Part shown: positions 33,750-43,257 of the stretch, in pieces | Layout: every line of letters starts with the position of its first letter | Numbering within the stretch: the stretch's first letter is position 1 | Source of the DNA: Parafilimonas sp. | GTDB taxonomy: Bacteria; Bacteroidota; Bacteroidia; Chitinophagales; Chitinophagaceae | Assembly: GCA_017856455.1 (NCBI GenBank) | Contig: JAFMEZ010000010.1 | Coordinates: 1-46,370 of the forward strand | Reading direction: 5' to 3' | DNA: 46,370 bases | Program-made: the position numbers and the translations under genes | Notes under the pieces: model-generated | Told to the model about the DNA's origin: nothing | The model's database searches: none | Seen by the model: only the letters and a program-made list of their open reading frames with translations

Positions 33750-34835
33750 CTAAAGATATTTATCTCCCTTGTTTCTTTTTACTTCAGCAACGTATTGTTT
33801 TATTTCCTGTTCTTTATCTTTTTTACAGATCATCAATACATCATCTGTATCAACGACGATGTAATCATCCATTCCCTGCAACAAAACCAGTTTATTGTTG
33901 GGGGCATGCACCATGCAACGTGTTGCATCAATCACCATCACTTCGTTTCCTGCAACAGCGTTACCAAGATAATCTTTCTCCATATTGTCGTGTGCTGAAT
34001 TCCAGGTACCGAGATCGCTCCAGCCAAACGAGGATGGAATAATGTAAACATTTTCTGCTTTTTCCATGATGCCAAAATCAATGGAGATATTGGAACACAG
34101 AGGATAAATTTTTTCAATGGAATCTTTTTCTTTTGGGGAATTGAAAGCAGATTTTTCTGTTTCAAACAATTCTGCCATTTCAGGCAAATGTTTTTCGAAC
34201 GCAGCAATAATGCTTCCCACCTGCCAAACGAAGATGCCTGCGTTCCAGAGAAACTCTCCGCTCGACAAAAATGTTTTCGCCAATTCAAGATTTGGTTTCT
34301 CAGTAAAAGTTTTCACTTTATATACATTGTCACTTGCAGGCTGTTGTTCAAATTGAATATAGCCGTAACCGGTGTTGGGGTGTGAAGGTTTGATACCCAG
34401 GGTAATCAAAGCTTTATGTTGGGCAACGAAGCTCAATGCTTCGAGACAAACTTTTGTAAATCCGGTTTCATCCAATATCAAATGATCAGCAGGCGCACAA
34501 ATCAGTGAACCTTTCTCATTGAGTGCTCTCAGTTTGTATGAAATATATGCAACGCATGGAGCTGTATTTTTCCTTGATGGCTCAGCTACAATGTTTTCAA
34601 ATTTTAATTCAGGCAATTGTTCCTGTACAATTGGAACATATTCTTCAGAGGTTACAATGAAAATATTTTCTTCAGGAATAAATTTTTTGAATCGGTCGTA
34701 TGTCGATTGAATCAAAGTTCTTCCACTGCCAAGAATATCCAGAAATTGTTTTGGATAAGTAGTTCTACTCATCGGCCAGAACCTGCTTCCTATCCCTCCA
34801 GCCATGATGGCTACATAGTGTTGTTTGTTTTTCAT
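33750..34835 (-). CDS. manC: Mannose-1-phosphate guanylyltransferase
   Basis: Makes GDP-mannose from mannose-1-phosphate and GTP for polysaccharide or glycoconjugate synthesis. The N-terminal nucleotidyltransferase loop MAGGIGSRFWPMSRTTYPKQF (11-31; the pyrophosphorylase signature) is followed by AEPSRKNTAPCVAY, FTEKP, NAGIFVW and SFGWSDLGTWN. At 361 aa it lacks the C-terminal phosphomannose isomerase domain of bifunctional ManC/AlgA. It lies 9 nt downstream of kdsD, in a minus-strand operon with an aminotransferase. Confidence 0.93.
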   Translation of the reverse strand: MKNKQHYVAIMAGGIGSRFWPMSRTTYPKQFLDILGSGRTLIQSTYDRFKKFIPEENIFIVTSEEYVPIVQEQLPELKFENIVAEPSRKNTAPCVAYISYKLRALNEKGSLICAPADHLILDETGFTKVCLEALSFVAQHKALITLGIKPSHPNTGYGYIQFEQQPASDNVYKVKTFTEKPNLELAKTFLSSGEFLWNAGIFVWQVGSIIAAFEKHLPEMAELFETEKSAFNSPKEKDSIEKIYPLCSNISIDFGIMEKAENVYIIPSSFGWSDLGTWNSAHDNMEKDYLGNAVAGNEVMVIDATRCMVHAPNNKLVLLQGMDDYIVVDTDDVLMICKKDKEQEIKQYVAEVKRNKGDKYL

Positions 34836-34844
34836 GGTTGCTAT

Positions 34845-35810
34845 TTATACCAATCCTTCCTTTATTAGATCATGCAAATGTATAACACCTGCATATGCTT
34901 CATTTGTTTTTACGATCAACTGTGTGATATTATTTTTTCTCATCTTATCTAGCGCATCAACAGCAAGTGCATCAGGAGCAATGGTCTTGGGATTATTGCT
35001 CATGATATCTTTTGCCATTTTATGTTCAATATCAATATCTTTTTCCAGCATTCTTCTCAGGTCTCCATCGGTGATTACTCCCAATAGTTTTGATGCATCA
35101 TCAACCACTGCAGTTAATCCGAGTCTCTTTCTGGTCATCTCTACAATTACTTCTTTGATGTTGCTGTCGGATTTCACTTCAGGTTTTTCATTCATTTTAC
35201 TCAGGTCACTCACTCTTAAGTATAGTTTTTTTCCAAGTGTTCCACCTGGATGAAACTTTGCGAAATCATCAGCTGTAAATCCTTTCAATTCCATCAAACT
35301 CACTGCAACAGCATCCCCCATTGCCATTTGCGCAGTAGTACTTGCAGTTGGTGCGAGGTTATTGGGACAAGCTTCCTGGCTAACTGTTGTGTCTAACAAA
35401 TAATCAGATGATTTTGCAAGTATGGATGCTGTATTTCCCACCATCCCGATCAGTTTGTTCCCCAGATTTTTGATGAGGGTGATGAGCATTTTGATTTCAG
35501 GACTTTCCCCGCTTTTGGAGATGATCATTACTACATCATCATGTTGTATCATGCCAAGATCACCATGAATGGCATCTGCTGCATGCATGAAAATCGATGG
35601 GGTTCCAGTGCTGTTAAGTGTGGCAACAATTTTCTGTCCAACGATTGCACTTTTCCCAATTCCACTGATTACCAATCTGCCTTTCATGTCATTTAAGACA
35701 TGGATAATTTCATCAAATGAAGGATTGATTGATTTTGACAGCTCCATCAAGGCTTCTGCCTCGAGCTCTAATGTGCGCCTTGCGATTTCCTTGATAGAAG
35801 GGCTTATCAT
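34845..35810 (-). CDS. kdsD: Arabinose-5-phosphate isomerase (KpsF/GutQ/KdsD family)
   Basis: Converts ribulose-5-phosphate to arabinose-5-phosphate, the first committed step to Kdo. The N-terminal SIS domain (about 35-170: GRLVISGIGKSAIVGQKIVA, ISKSGESPEI) precedes two CBS repeats (about 200-321). DDFAKFHPGGTLGKKL connects them. The length of 321 aa is normal. It leads the operon with manC and the aminotransferase. It complements kdsB in the same pathway 28 kb away. Confidence 0.93.
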   Translation of the reverse strand: MISPSIKEIARRTLELEAEALMELSKSINPSFDEIIHVLNDMKGRLVISGIGKSAIVGQKIVATLNSTGTPSIFMHAADAIHGDLGMIQHDDVVMIISKSGESPEIKMLITLIKNLGNKLIGMVGNTASILAKSSDYLLDTTVSQEACPNNLAPTASTTAQMAMGDAVAVSLMELKGFTADDFAKFHPGGTLGKKLYLRVSDLSKMNEKPEVKSDSNIKEVIVEMTRKRLGLTAVVDDASKLLGVITDGDLRRMLEKDIDIEHKMAKDIMSNNPKTIAPDALAVDALDKMRKNNITQLIVKTNEAYAGVIHLHDLIKEGLV

Positions 35811-35948
35811 TCGGTGTTATTCTCTGGGAGCACGAATTTAGTGAGCGACAAAATTACCATAAATTATAAATGTTTTAGCTTGAATCAGAGTGGTTTTAGC
35901 ATTGCTTTTAGGTAATTTCGTTGCCCTTTCGTATATTATAGGAGAAAG

Positions 35949-38210
35949 ATGTCCCCAGTTAAGCATAATAAAACAAACACAGCAAAAGCTTCCACAAAAA
36001 AAACTGCGAAGAAATCAGGTATAGACCTCCTCGGACCTTTGCATGATTACTTTGGATTTGAAGGATTTCGAGGAAATCAGGAAGCGATCATTGAGAACCT
36101 GCTCAATGGAAACGATACGTTTGTGATCAAACCAACGGGTGGTGGCAAGAGTCTTTGCTATCAGTTACCTGCCTTGATCAGCGAGGGATGTGCCATAGTG
36201 GTTTCTCCACTGATTGCCCTGATGAAAAATCAGGTTGATTTGGTAAGAAGTTATAGCAGTAAAGATGATGTGGCCCACTTTTTAAATTCTACACTGACCA
36301 AAAAAGAAACAAAAGAAGTGCACGATGATTTGAAGTCGGGCAAGACCAAGATGTTATATGTTGCTCCTGAAACATTAACCCGTCAGGAGAACCTTGATTT
36401 TTTCAGTGATTTGAATGTTTCTTTTTTTGCGGTGGATGAAGCACATTGTATTTCAGAATGGGGACATGATTTCAGGCCAGAGTACCGCAGGCTAAAAGAA
36501 ATGATGGACCAAATCAATCCGGATGTTCCCATCATAGCACTTACTGCAACAGCAACGCCTAAAGTACAGCAGGATATCGTTGCTAATCTTGGATTGAGAA
36601 ATCCAGATATATTTATATCATCATTCAATAGACCCAATCTCGATTATGAGGTTAGGCCAAAAGTTGCAAAAGATCAAACGATCAAGGGTATTGTAAAATT
36701 CATTCACGAAAACAGGGGAAAGAGTGGAATCATTTATACCCTCAACAGAAAAACAACAGAAGAACTTTCTGAAATACTAAAAGTAAATGGCATCAGTGCT
36801 GGGGCATATCACGCCGGACTCGACAGCAAATTAAGGGCAGAGCGGCAGGATATGTTTTTGAATGAAGACATGCAAGTGATTGTTGCCACCATTGCGTTTG
36901 GCATGGGTATTGATAAACCCGACATCCGATTTGTAATACATTATAATATTCCAAAGAGTCTTGAAAATTATTATCAGGAAACAGGAAGAGCAGGCAGAGA
37001 TGGGATGGAGGGCAAATGCGTGCTTTATTATTCGCATAAGGATGTTTCAAAACTCGAACACTTTTTAAGAGATAAACAACTCAGTGAAAGAGAAGTCGGT
37101 TCACAGCTGATTGATGAAATGGTTGCCTTTGCAGAGAGTGGTCAGTGCAGAAGAAAAGTGTTGATGAAATACTTTGGCGAAGATTATACCAATGAAAATT
37201 GTGGAAGGTGTGATAATTGTAATCATCCCAAAGAAAAAATTGAAGCTAAAGCTTCAGCAACAAGTTTATTGAAAGTTGTAAAAGCACTAGACGAAAGATT
37301 TGCATCCGATTATGTGGTTAATATTTTAATTGGCAGGATGATTCCTCAAATGAAAATGTATCGACATGATGAATTGGATGTGTTTGCATCTGGTAATGAT
37401 CAGCCAGAGCATTACTGGACTTCACTGATTCGTCAGATGCTGTTGGAAGGGTTGCTTGAAAAAGATATCACAGAACATGGCGTTTTAAAAATTGGAAAGA
37501 AAGGATTGGCGTTTTTGAAAAAGCCCACTTCGCTCAAAATGGTCATGAGCAATTTATTTGAAGATGCAAATGAAGATGATGAAGATGGTATTGATGGAGG
37601 CGGATCGACAGCAGCTGTAGACAGCAAGCTTTTTGTAATGCTGAAAGACCTTAGAAAGCAATTTGCCAAAGAAAAAAAACTTCCTCCTTTTGTCATTTTC
37701 CTTGAGTCATCTTTGGAAGACATGGCTACACAGTATCCAACCTCATTGGAAGAATTAGAAAAAATAAGTGGCGTCAGCAAAGGCAAGGCTATTCGATACG
37801 GTCAAAAATTTGTGGATTTGATTTCCAAGTATGTTGAGGAAAACGATGTCGTCAAGCCAGACGATTTTGTCATGAGAAGCGTTGTGAATAAGAGCGGTGA
37901 TAAGGTTTTTATCATTCAACAGGTTGATAAAAAAGTTTCATTGGATGTAATTGCAAAGAACCGCGACATGAAGATGGAGCAATTGTTGGAAGCCATGGAA
38001 ACCATTGTTGCAAGCGGAACTAAATTGAACCTGAACTATGCTATCGACCAAATGGTTGATGAAGATCACCAGGAGGAAATCATAGAATATTTTAAGAGTT
38101 GTGAAACGAGTAGTCTTGATGTTGCAAGAGAAGAGCTTTCAGATTTGGATTTAGAATGGGAGCAATTGAAAATTATGAGAATAAAATTCCTGAGCGAATT
38201 TGGTATGTAA
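35949..38210 (+). CDS. recQ: ATP-dependent DNA helicase RecQ
   Basis: Superfamily 2 3'-5' helicase in recombination and replication-fork repair. Walker A TGGGKS (63-68), DEAH (163-166, AVDEAHCISEWGHDFRPEY) and the motif VI GRAGRDG are present. The RecQ zinc domain has four Cys (CRRKVLMKYFG...CGRCDNC), followed by a winged helix and an HRDC domain (about 560-625). The 753-aa chain is longer than E. coli RecQ (609 aa), with an acidic linker DANEDDEDG and about 120 extra C-terminal residues that resemble a helical RQC-like extension. The ATG is preceded closely by AGGAGA (35940-35945). Confidence 0.94.
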   Translation: MSPVKHNKTNTAKASTKKTAKKSGIDLLGPLHDYFGFEGFRGNQEAIIENLLNGNDTFVIKPTGGGKSLCYQLPALISEGCAIVVSPLIALMKNQVDLVRSYSSKDDVAHFLNSTLTKKETKEVHDDLKSGKTKMLYVAPETLTRQENLDFFSDLNVSFFAVDEAHCISEWGHDFRPEYRRLKEMMDQINPDVPIIALTATATPKVQQDIVANLGLRNPDIFISSFNRPNLDYEVRPKVAKDQTIKGIVKFIHENRGKSGIIYTLNRKTTEELSEILKVNGISAGAYHAGLDSKLRAERQDMFLNEDMQVIVATIAFGMGIDKPDIRFVIHYNIPKSLENYYQETGRAGRDGMEGKCVLYYSHKDVSKLEHFLRDKQLSEREVGSQLIDEMVAFAESGQCRRKVLMKYFGEDYTNENCGRCDNCNHPKEKIEAKASATSLLKVVKALDERFASDYVVNILIGRMIPQMKMYRHDELDVFASGNDQPEHYWTSLIRQMLLEGLLEKDITEHGVLKIGKKGLAFLKKPTSLKMVMSNLFEDANEDDEDGIDGGGSTAAVDSKLFVMLKDLRKQFAKEKKLPPFVIFLESSLEDMATQYPTSLEELEKISGVSKGKAIRYGQKFVDLISKYVEENDVVKPDDFVMRSVVNKSGDKVFIIQQVDKKVSLDVIAKNRDMKMEQLLEAMETIVASGTKLNLNYAIDQMVDEDHQEEIIEYFKSCETSSLDVAREELSDLDLEWEQLKIMRIKFLSEFGM

Positions 38211-38211
38211 T

Positions 38212-38832
38212 TTATATCTCTCCTATTTCCTTTAAGTAATTCATCAAGTCAATCGGATTTTTTGCATTTAGTTTTCTCAGAATATTTTTTCTATGTGAAT
38301 TGATTGTATGCAGACTGAGTGACAGCTGCTCAGCTATCTGCTCGCTCGATATACCCTGCGTTACCATTTTGGCAATTTGCATTTCTCTTGGGGTAAGCAA
38401 TGTTTTATAGTTTGGATCTTTTGCTTTTATTTCCTCTTCTATTGAATCAAAAAATTCCATTTGCAGTTCAGTGATCTGATCCAACCCTTCTAGTAACTGT
38501 TCAGCACCAATTGATTTTAGCATATATCCTTTTGCCCCCATCTCTTTTGCCTTATTGCGGATATTTATATCTCTTCTCATCGTAAGGATGATGGATATAC
38601 AATCAACTTTTGCTTCGTTTATGTTTTTCAACAACTCAATACCAGTAGTTTCTTCCAGGTGGTAGTCAATTAAAACGATGTCTGGTTTCAAGGTTACAAT
38701 ATCATTGGTCGCTTTTTCCAGATGGGTTGAATGACCTATAACATTGTATTTACCCTGCAGATTCAGAAAAGCCTCAATGCTCTCCAAGAAGAGAGAATGA
38801 TCGTCACATATATATATGGTAAAGGTCCGCAT
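38212..38832 (-). CDS. NarL/LuxR-type response regulator
   Basis: Receiver domain with acidic pocket D10-D11, phospho-acceptor D56 (VLIDYHLEETTG) and Lys in the SIGAEQLL region, then a LuxR-type helix-turn-helix (TPREMQIAKMVTQGISSEQIAEQLSLS...). The start is ATG 38832 (206 aa); a GTG at 38838 overlapping the kinase stop as TAGTG is possible. It is directly downstream of a membrane histidine kinase and so its likely partner. Target genes are unknown; no operator can be named. Its stop is 1 nt from that of recQ. Confidence 0.9.
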   Translation of the reverse strand: MRTFTIYICDDHSLFLESIEAFLNLQGKYNVIGHSTHLEKATNDIVTLKPDIVLIDYHLEETTGIELLKNINEAKVDCISIILTMRRDINIRNKAKEMGAKGYMLKSIGAEQLLEGLDQITELQMEFFDSIEEEIKAKDPNYKTLLTPREMQIAKMVTQGISSEQIAEQLSLSLHTINSHRKNILRKLNAKNPIDLMNYLKEIGEI

Positions 38833-38837
38833 AATCA

Positions 38838-40595
38838 CTACAAAGGTAATTTGATATAAAATGAAGTTTTACCAGGATTGCTACTTGTTTCTATTTCACC
38901 ATTCAAAAACTTAACCCTGTTGAATATGCTGTCAATCCCGTGCTTTTTTCTTACACCATCAAAATTAAGTCCAATTCCATTATCACTGAAATTGATATGA
39001 AGCATATCTTTTTCTCTCAATAAACCGATGCTGATTTCAGTGCAATTTGAATGTTTAAAAGCGTTGGTAATCATTTCAGAAATGATTCTATAAACATTCA
39101 AGCTGATATTTTTATTGATATTAAGTTTAATTGGATTGTAATTGAATTTAATGTTTGTAGCATTTTCAATCAGCCTTATTCTTGTCAATAAAATTTCGGA
39201 AAAATCTTGCTCATCAAATTGTGGAGGAACCAAGTCATCAATTATATCATTCAATTCATTTGAACACTGATCAATGATTTCAATAAATTGATCGAGGTCC
39301 TTGTTCAATTCCGTATCATTTTTTTTGATTTTCACAGTTTGCAACTTGATTTTCATCGCTGATAATAATCCGCCTACCTGATCATGAATATTTTTACCGA
39401 TCGTTGTTCTTTCATGTTCCTGTGCTTCCATGATTTTACCCGACACTTCCATGTCTCGCACATGCGACTCTTCCAATTGTCTTTCAAATTTCCTTTTCTT
39501 ATTCGACCTGTATTGTTGAATGTTGGCAAGTGAAAACATGGAAACCAGAAAAAACTGTGAGAATACTGGTAAGAATAAATTTGTCTTATCTAATTCGGAT
39601 AGATCAATCCCAAAAAGCTTCAAGGTTTCTTTAACGAGGTAAAGAAAATAAATTGCAAATCCAATGTTGTGAAAAATAAATTCTTTTTTCTTGAAAAATT
39701 TGATCAAGTATATCAGGAAAAAAATAATACCAGTTCCTAGTAAAGGGGTTCCGACGATCTGGAAAATATACTTTAAGTTGGAGTCATTGTACAGCTGAGG
39801 TATCATCAATACAGTTAGTGCACGAAGCACCAAAAAAATGATAAAGCTTTTGAAAATGAGCAGGGCCTTCGGACCAATATCTTTTCTATAAAAAGTAATA
39901 AAATAGTAGATGAAGAATCCGATCGAAAGGGCTGAAAGGGATGTTCTGGAAATATGTTGCAAAATCAAATCATTGGGCCAGAGTATCTGAAACCATATTC
40001 CATTGTTGTTGTATAACCAAAACGTTGATATTAAAATAAATGCTGCGAATACGAAATTGTGTTTCTCTTTTTTCAATATTCCCAATAGCATGAATCCTAC
40101 TGTGAAAATCATTGAAAAGGCAAATAATCCTCCAAAAAGCATGAGCTCCCAATTCTTCACGATGTCGAGTTCCCGATCGTTATAAAGTTGCAAGTTATAT
40201 GCTAGACTTTCACCCGATTTGTCCATTGTTAAAAGAAGTGAGTCTGAAATTTTTGGCTCTTTTTGAATATGGAAGATGAAATCCCAAAAATGTATAGGCC
40301 TTGAACTGAATGGAAGGTGGTCGCCAGATTTGTACAGTGTATCTTTTGTAACATAATCTGTCAGGTATATATAATTGATGTTCGCATTATTGATTTTTAA
40401 AAAATGCTTCTCCTGATGGACAGCATTCAAATCAAGAACCAATCCAATTTTTACCGGCTCCTTTGTAAATCCATGATTATGGTAATAACCTTCTGTTGCT
40501 ATTTTATTCATACTAATCCATGGAATGGAATCCTCTGCATGAACAAATCCTGCGCAACATACCATCAGAACGATATAGAAGCATTTCCTGATCAC
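38838..40595 (-). CDS. Membrane sensor histidine kinase (HisKA_3 type, 7TM/DISM-like)
   Basis: Extracytoplasmic N-terminal region (after a signal segment CFYIVLMVCCAGFVHA) of about 120 residues, then seven hydrophobic segments (about 150-360) as in 7TMR-DISM receptors, then a coiled-coil linker, the phospho-acceptor His near 404 (KNIHDQVGGLLSAMK, the HisKA_3 dimerisation helix) and an HATPase_c domain with EMITNAFKHSN, DNGIGLNF and HGIDSIFNRV. The start is uncertain: GTG 40595 gives a clean signal peptide (585 aa), and TTG 40616 would add seven residues. It is adjacent to the response regulator. The sensed ligand is unknown. Confidence 0.86.
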   Translation of the reverse strand: MIRKCFYIVLMVCCAGFVHAEDSIPWISMNKIATEGYYHNHGFTKEPVKIGLVLDLNAVHQEKHFLKINNANINYIYLTDYVTKDTLYKSGDHLPFSSRPIHFWDFIFHIQKEPKISDSLLLTMDKSGESLAYNLQLYNDRELDIVKNWELMLFGGLFAFSMIFTVGFMLLGILKKEKHNFVFAAFILISTFWLYNNNGIWFQILWPNDLILQHISRTSLSALSIGFFIYYFITFYRKDIGPKALLIFKSFIIFLVLRALTVLMIPQLYNDSNLKYIFQIVGTPLLGTGIIFFLIYLIKFFKKKEFIFHNIGFAIYFLYLVKETLKLFGIDLSELDKTNLFLPVFSQFFLVSMFSLANIQQYRSNKKRKFERQLEESHVRDMEVSGKIMEAQEHERTTIGKNIHDQVGGLLSAMKIKLQTVKIKKNDTELNKDLDQFIEIIDQCSNELNDIIDDLVPPQFDEQDFSEILLTRIRLIENATNIKFNYNPIKLNINKNISLNVYRIISEMITNAFKHSNCTEISIGLLREKDMLHINFSDNGIGLNFDGVRKKHGIDSIFNRVKFLNGEIETSSNPGKTSFYIKLPL

Positions 40596-40670
40596 ATCCA
40601 AATATACAACCTTCAAGCAGAGATAAACCGTTCTAAAAGTCTACCAATTAGATATACTAATAGAATGTTG

Positions 40671-40678
40671 TATCTTTA
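40671..40678 (+). promoter_or_regulatory. Weak candidate -7 box (TATCTTTA)
   Basis: TATCTTTA differs from TAnnTTTG at the last base and ends 16 nt before the ATG at 40695. No TTTG is seen at the -33 distance. It is the best candidate promoter for the DUF1684 gene. Confidence 0.3.
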
Positions 40679-40694
40679 TACTTCAATTGTACAC

Positions 40695-41582
40695 ATGAAA
40701 TATTTTTTAAATATAATCGCGGTGGTATTGATTGCACAAGTATCATTTGGGCAGTCTAACGAGAAGAAATATAAAGAAGAGATAAAGCAATGGGATGCAA
40801 AAAGAATTGAATCATTAAAAAGCGCAACCGGTTGGGTGAATCTTGCCGGCTTGTTTTGGCTTGAACCTGGCGAAAATAAATTTGGAGCAGCAGCTGAAAA
40901 TCAACTTGTATTCAATGATCCTCGATTTCCTGCTCATTTAGGGACATTTATATTAACCGATAAAGAAGTGATTTGGAAAACAAATCCGGGCAATGAAGTT
41001 TTTAATAAACAACAACAGGTTGAACAAACAACCATTTTTGATCTTGGTAAAAATCAGGGAATTCAATTGGCTTATAAAACATTCAGGTGGACAATCATAA
41101 AAAGAGAAGATAAAGTTGGTGTGAGGTTTAGGGATTTGGATCATCCAAACCTGAAGACATTTAATCACATTGAACGTTTTAATGTTTCACCCAAATGGAG
41201 CATCAATGCAAAACTTGAACCAAGTTTGTACGCAAGTGTGCCCATCACCAATGTACTTGGACAAACTTATCAAATGCCATCACCTGGGAAAATTGTATTT
41301 GAAATCGATGGGAAGAAGTATAAGTTGGATGCAGTTGATGAAGGCGGAGAGGATTTATTCATTTTATTTGGTGATGAAACCAATGCTGCATACAGCTATG
41401 AATCAGGAAGATTCTTATATATACCCAAACCAGATGCAGAAGGAAAAACGGTGATTGATTTCAACAAAGCCATCAATCCACCTTGTGCGTTTTCAACCTT
41501 TGCAACCTGTCCTCTTCCACCAAAACAAAATGTATTACCCATTGCAATAACAGCAGGTGAGAAAAGGGTTCACCTCAAATAA
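40695..41582 (+). CDS. DUF1684 family exported protein
   Basis: The 295-aa protein with a signal peptide (MKYFLNIIAVVLIAQVSFG) belongs to the DUF1684 family: KYKEEIKQWDAKRIESLKSATGW, LAGLFWLEPGENKFGA, then VRFRDLDHPNLKTF and the C-terminal FNKAINPPCAFSTFATCPLPP. Function is unknown; a secreted beta-rich fold is suspected. I use ATG 40695. An upstream in-frame ATG at 40404 would place about 97 residues inside the kinase gene on the other strand and is unlikely. It precedes a Na+/solute symporter by 43 nt. Confidence 0.85.
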   Translation: MKYFLNIIAVVLIAQVSFGQSNEKKYKEEIKQWDAKRIESLKSATGWVNLAGLFWLEPGENKFGAAAENQLVFNDPRFPAHLGTFILTDKEVIWKTNPGNEVFNKQQQVEQTTIFDLGKNQGIQLAYKTFRWTIIKREDKVGVRFRDLDHPNLKTFNHIERFNVSPKWSINAKLEPSLYASVPITNVLGQTYQMPSPGKIVFEIDGKKYKLDAVDEGGEDLFILFGDETNAAYSYESGRFLYIPKPDAEGKTVIDFNKAINPPCAFSTFATCPLPPKQNVLPIAITAGEKRVHLK

Positions 41583-41625
41583 AGTTCTGCAGTAATTTGG
41601 TTATATTGATATCAAATTGCTGCAT

Positions 41626-43257
41626 ATGAATTTTCTTGGTCCTATTGATTGGCTATTTGTTATCGCGTATTTAATTGTAATTGGACTTGTTTCCATTTGG
41701 AGTATTCGTAAGAGCAAAGAAACCACTTCAGATTATTTTCTTGCCAACAGAAACCTGGGATGGTTTGTGATCGGAGCATCTATCTTGGCTTCAAATGTAG
41801 GCTCGGAGCATATTGTAGGACTCGCAGGTTCTGCTGCACAATCGGGAACAGTATTGGGTCATTATGAATTGCATTCATATATCGTTTTGATTTTGGGTTG
41901 GGTGTTTGTACCCTTTTATATCAGAAGCTCTGTATACACAATGCCAGAATTTTTGGAAAAAAGATTCAATCCACAATCACGCAGATTATTAACCATCATT
42001 CAACTCATCAGTTATGTCATTGCAAAAGCATCTGTTACTATTTTTGCAGGTGCCTTGGTTTTCAATCAATTCATTGGAGTTGATTTTTGGACCGGTGCAA
42101 TTATTCTCGTTGTTGTGACTGGTGTTTATACAGTATTGGGTGGATTGCATGCAGTGATGTATACAGAGGCGATTCAAGCTATTGTATTGTTATTGGGTTC
42201 ATTGGTATTGATGATTTTTGGTTTGAATGAAGTGGGAGGATGGGACAGTTTGATGCAGGCTATTCCAAAAGAAAAATTGAATATGTTTCTGCCATTGAGT
42301 GATCCTGAATTTCCTTGGTTGGGAATTTTATTTGCATCACCGATTGTAGGCGTCTGGTATTGGTGTACCGATCAGCATATTGTACAAAGATGTTTGGCTG
42401 CGAAGAACGAAAAGGAAGCAAGACGAGGAACCATCTTTGCTGCGTTTTTGAAACTGATGCCCTTCTTCATTTTTTTGATACCCGGATTGATTGCATACGC
42501 ACTGCATCAGCAAGGAAAAATACAATTGGATGATGCCAATGCTGCATTTCCCGTGATGGTAAAATCCATTATGCCCATTGGATTGCGTGGCGTGTTGGCA
42601 GGTGGATTGCTCGCAGCTTTGATGAGCTCACTTGCATCTGTTTACAATGCATGTTCTACTTTGTATACGATTGATATTTATAAAAAATCTCATCCTGATG
42701 CAACTGAAAAAGAATTGGTGAAGGTGGGAAGGATTGCAACCGGAATTGTGGTATTGATGGGAATGGCATGGATTCCTTTGATGGGAAGAGTCAGTGATGG
42801 ATTGTATAATTATTTGCAGAGTGTTCAATCGTACATGGCACCTCCGATCACTGCAGTTTTTTTATTGGGTGTTTTCTTCAAGCGACTCAATGCACAAGGC
42901 GCTTACAGTTCAATGGTAATAGGATTTGTTGTTGGGATGTCTAAACTTGCTTTGCAATTGATGCAAGATCAATTGACGCCAGGCAGTATGGTACATCAGT
43001 TTGCGACGATGAACTTTTTGTATTTCTGTATTTATCTCTTCATCTTCAGCATTGTCATTTTTGTTGTTGTGAGTTTGCTCACACCAGCACCAACTGAAGA
43101 GAAGGTAAAGGGACTAACATTTTCAACGACTGTTGCAGAAGACAAAGCAAGCAGCAGGGCAAGCTGGAATTCAACAGATGTTATACTTTCATTGATTGTG
43201 ATTGCCGTGATTATTGGCATCATGATGTACTTCTCTCCTCTCGGAGTAGCAGCATAA
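41626..43257 (+). CDS. Sodium:solute symporter (SSS/SGLT family)
   Basis: Inner-membrane transporter coupling Na+ to solute uptake. It has about 13-14 hydrophobic helices across 543 aa. The motif block YWCTDQHIVQRCLAAKNEKEARRG is characteristic of the SGLT subfamily, and GLAGSAAQSG and SDYFLANRNLGWF are SSS-typical. The substrate may be a sugar or related compound; not assigned. The start is ATG 41626; an in-frame TTG at 41617 is less likely. It lies between DUF1684 and the convergent M20 gene, so it may move products of nearby exported hydrolases (inference). Confidence 0.9.
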   Translation: MNFLGPIDWLFVIAYLIVIGLVSIWSIRKSKETTSDYFLANRNLGWFVIGASILASNVGSEHIVGLAGSAAQSGTVLGHYELHSYIVLILGWVFVPFYIRSSVYTMPEFLEKRFNPQSRRLLTIIQLISYVIAKASVTIFAGALVFNQFIGVDFWTGAIILVVVTGVYTVLGGLHAVMYTEAIQAIVLLLGSLVLMIFGLNEVGGWDSLMQAIPKEKLNMFLPLSDPEFPWLGILFASPIVGVWYWCTDQHIVQRCLAAKNEKEARRGTIFAAFLKLMPFFIFLIPGLIAYALHQQGKIQLDDANAAFPVMVKSIMPIGLRGVLAGGLLAALMSSLASVYNACSTLYTIDIYKKSHPDATEKELVKVGRIATGIVVLMGMAWIPLMGRVSDGLYNYLQSVQSYMAPPITAVFLLGVFFKRLNAQGAYSSMVIGFVVGMSKLALQLMQDQLTPGSMVHQFATMNFLYFCIYLFIFSIVIFVVVSLLTPAPTEEKVKGLTFSTTVAEDKASSRASWNSTDVILSLIVIAVIIGIMMYFSPLGVAA

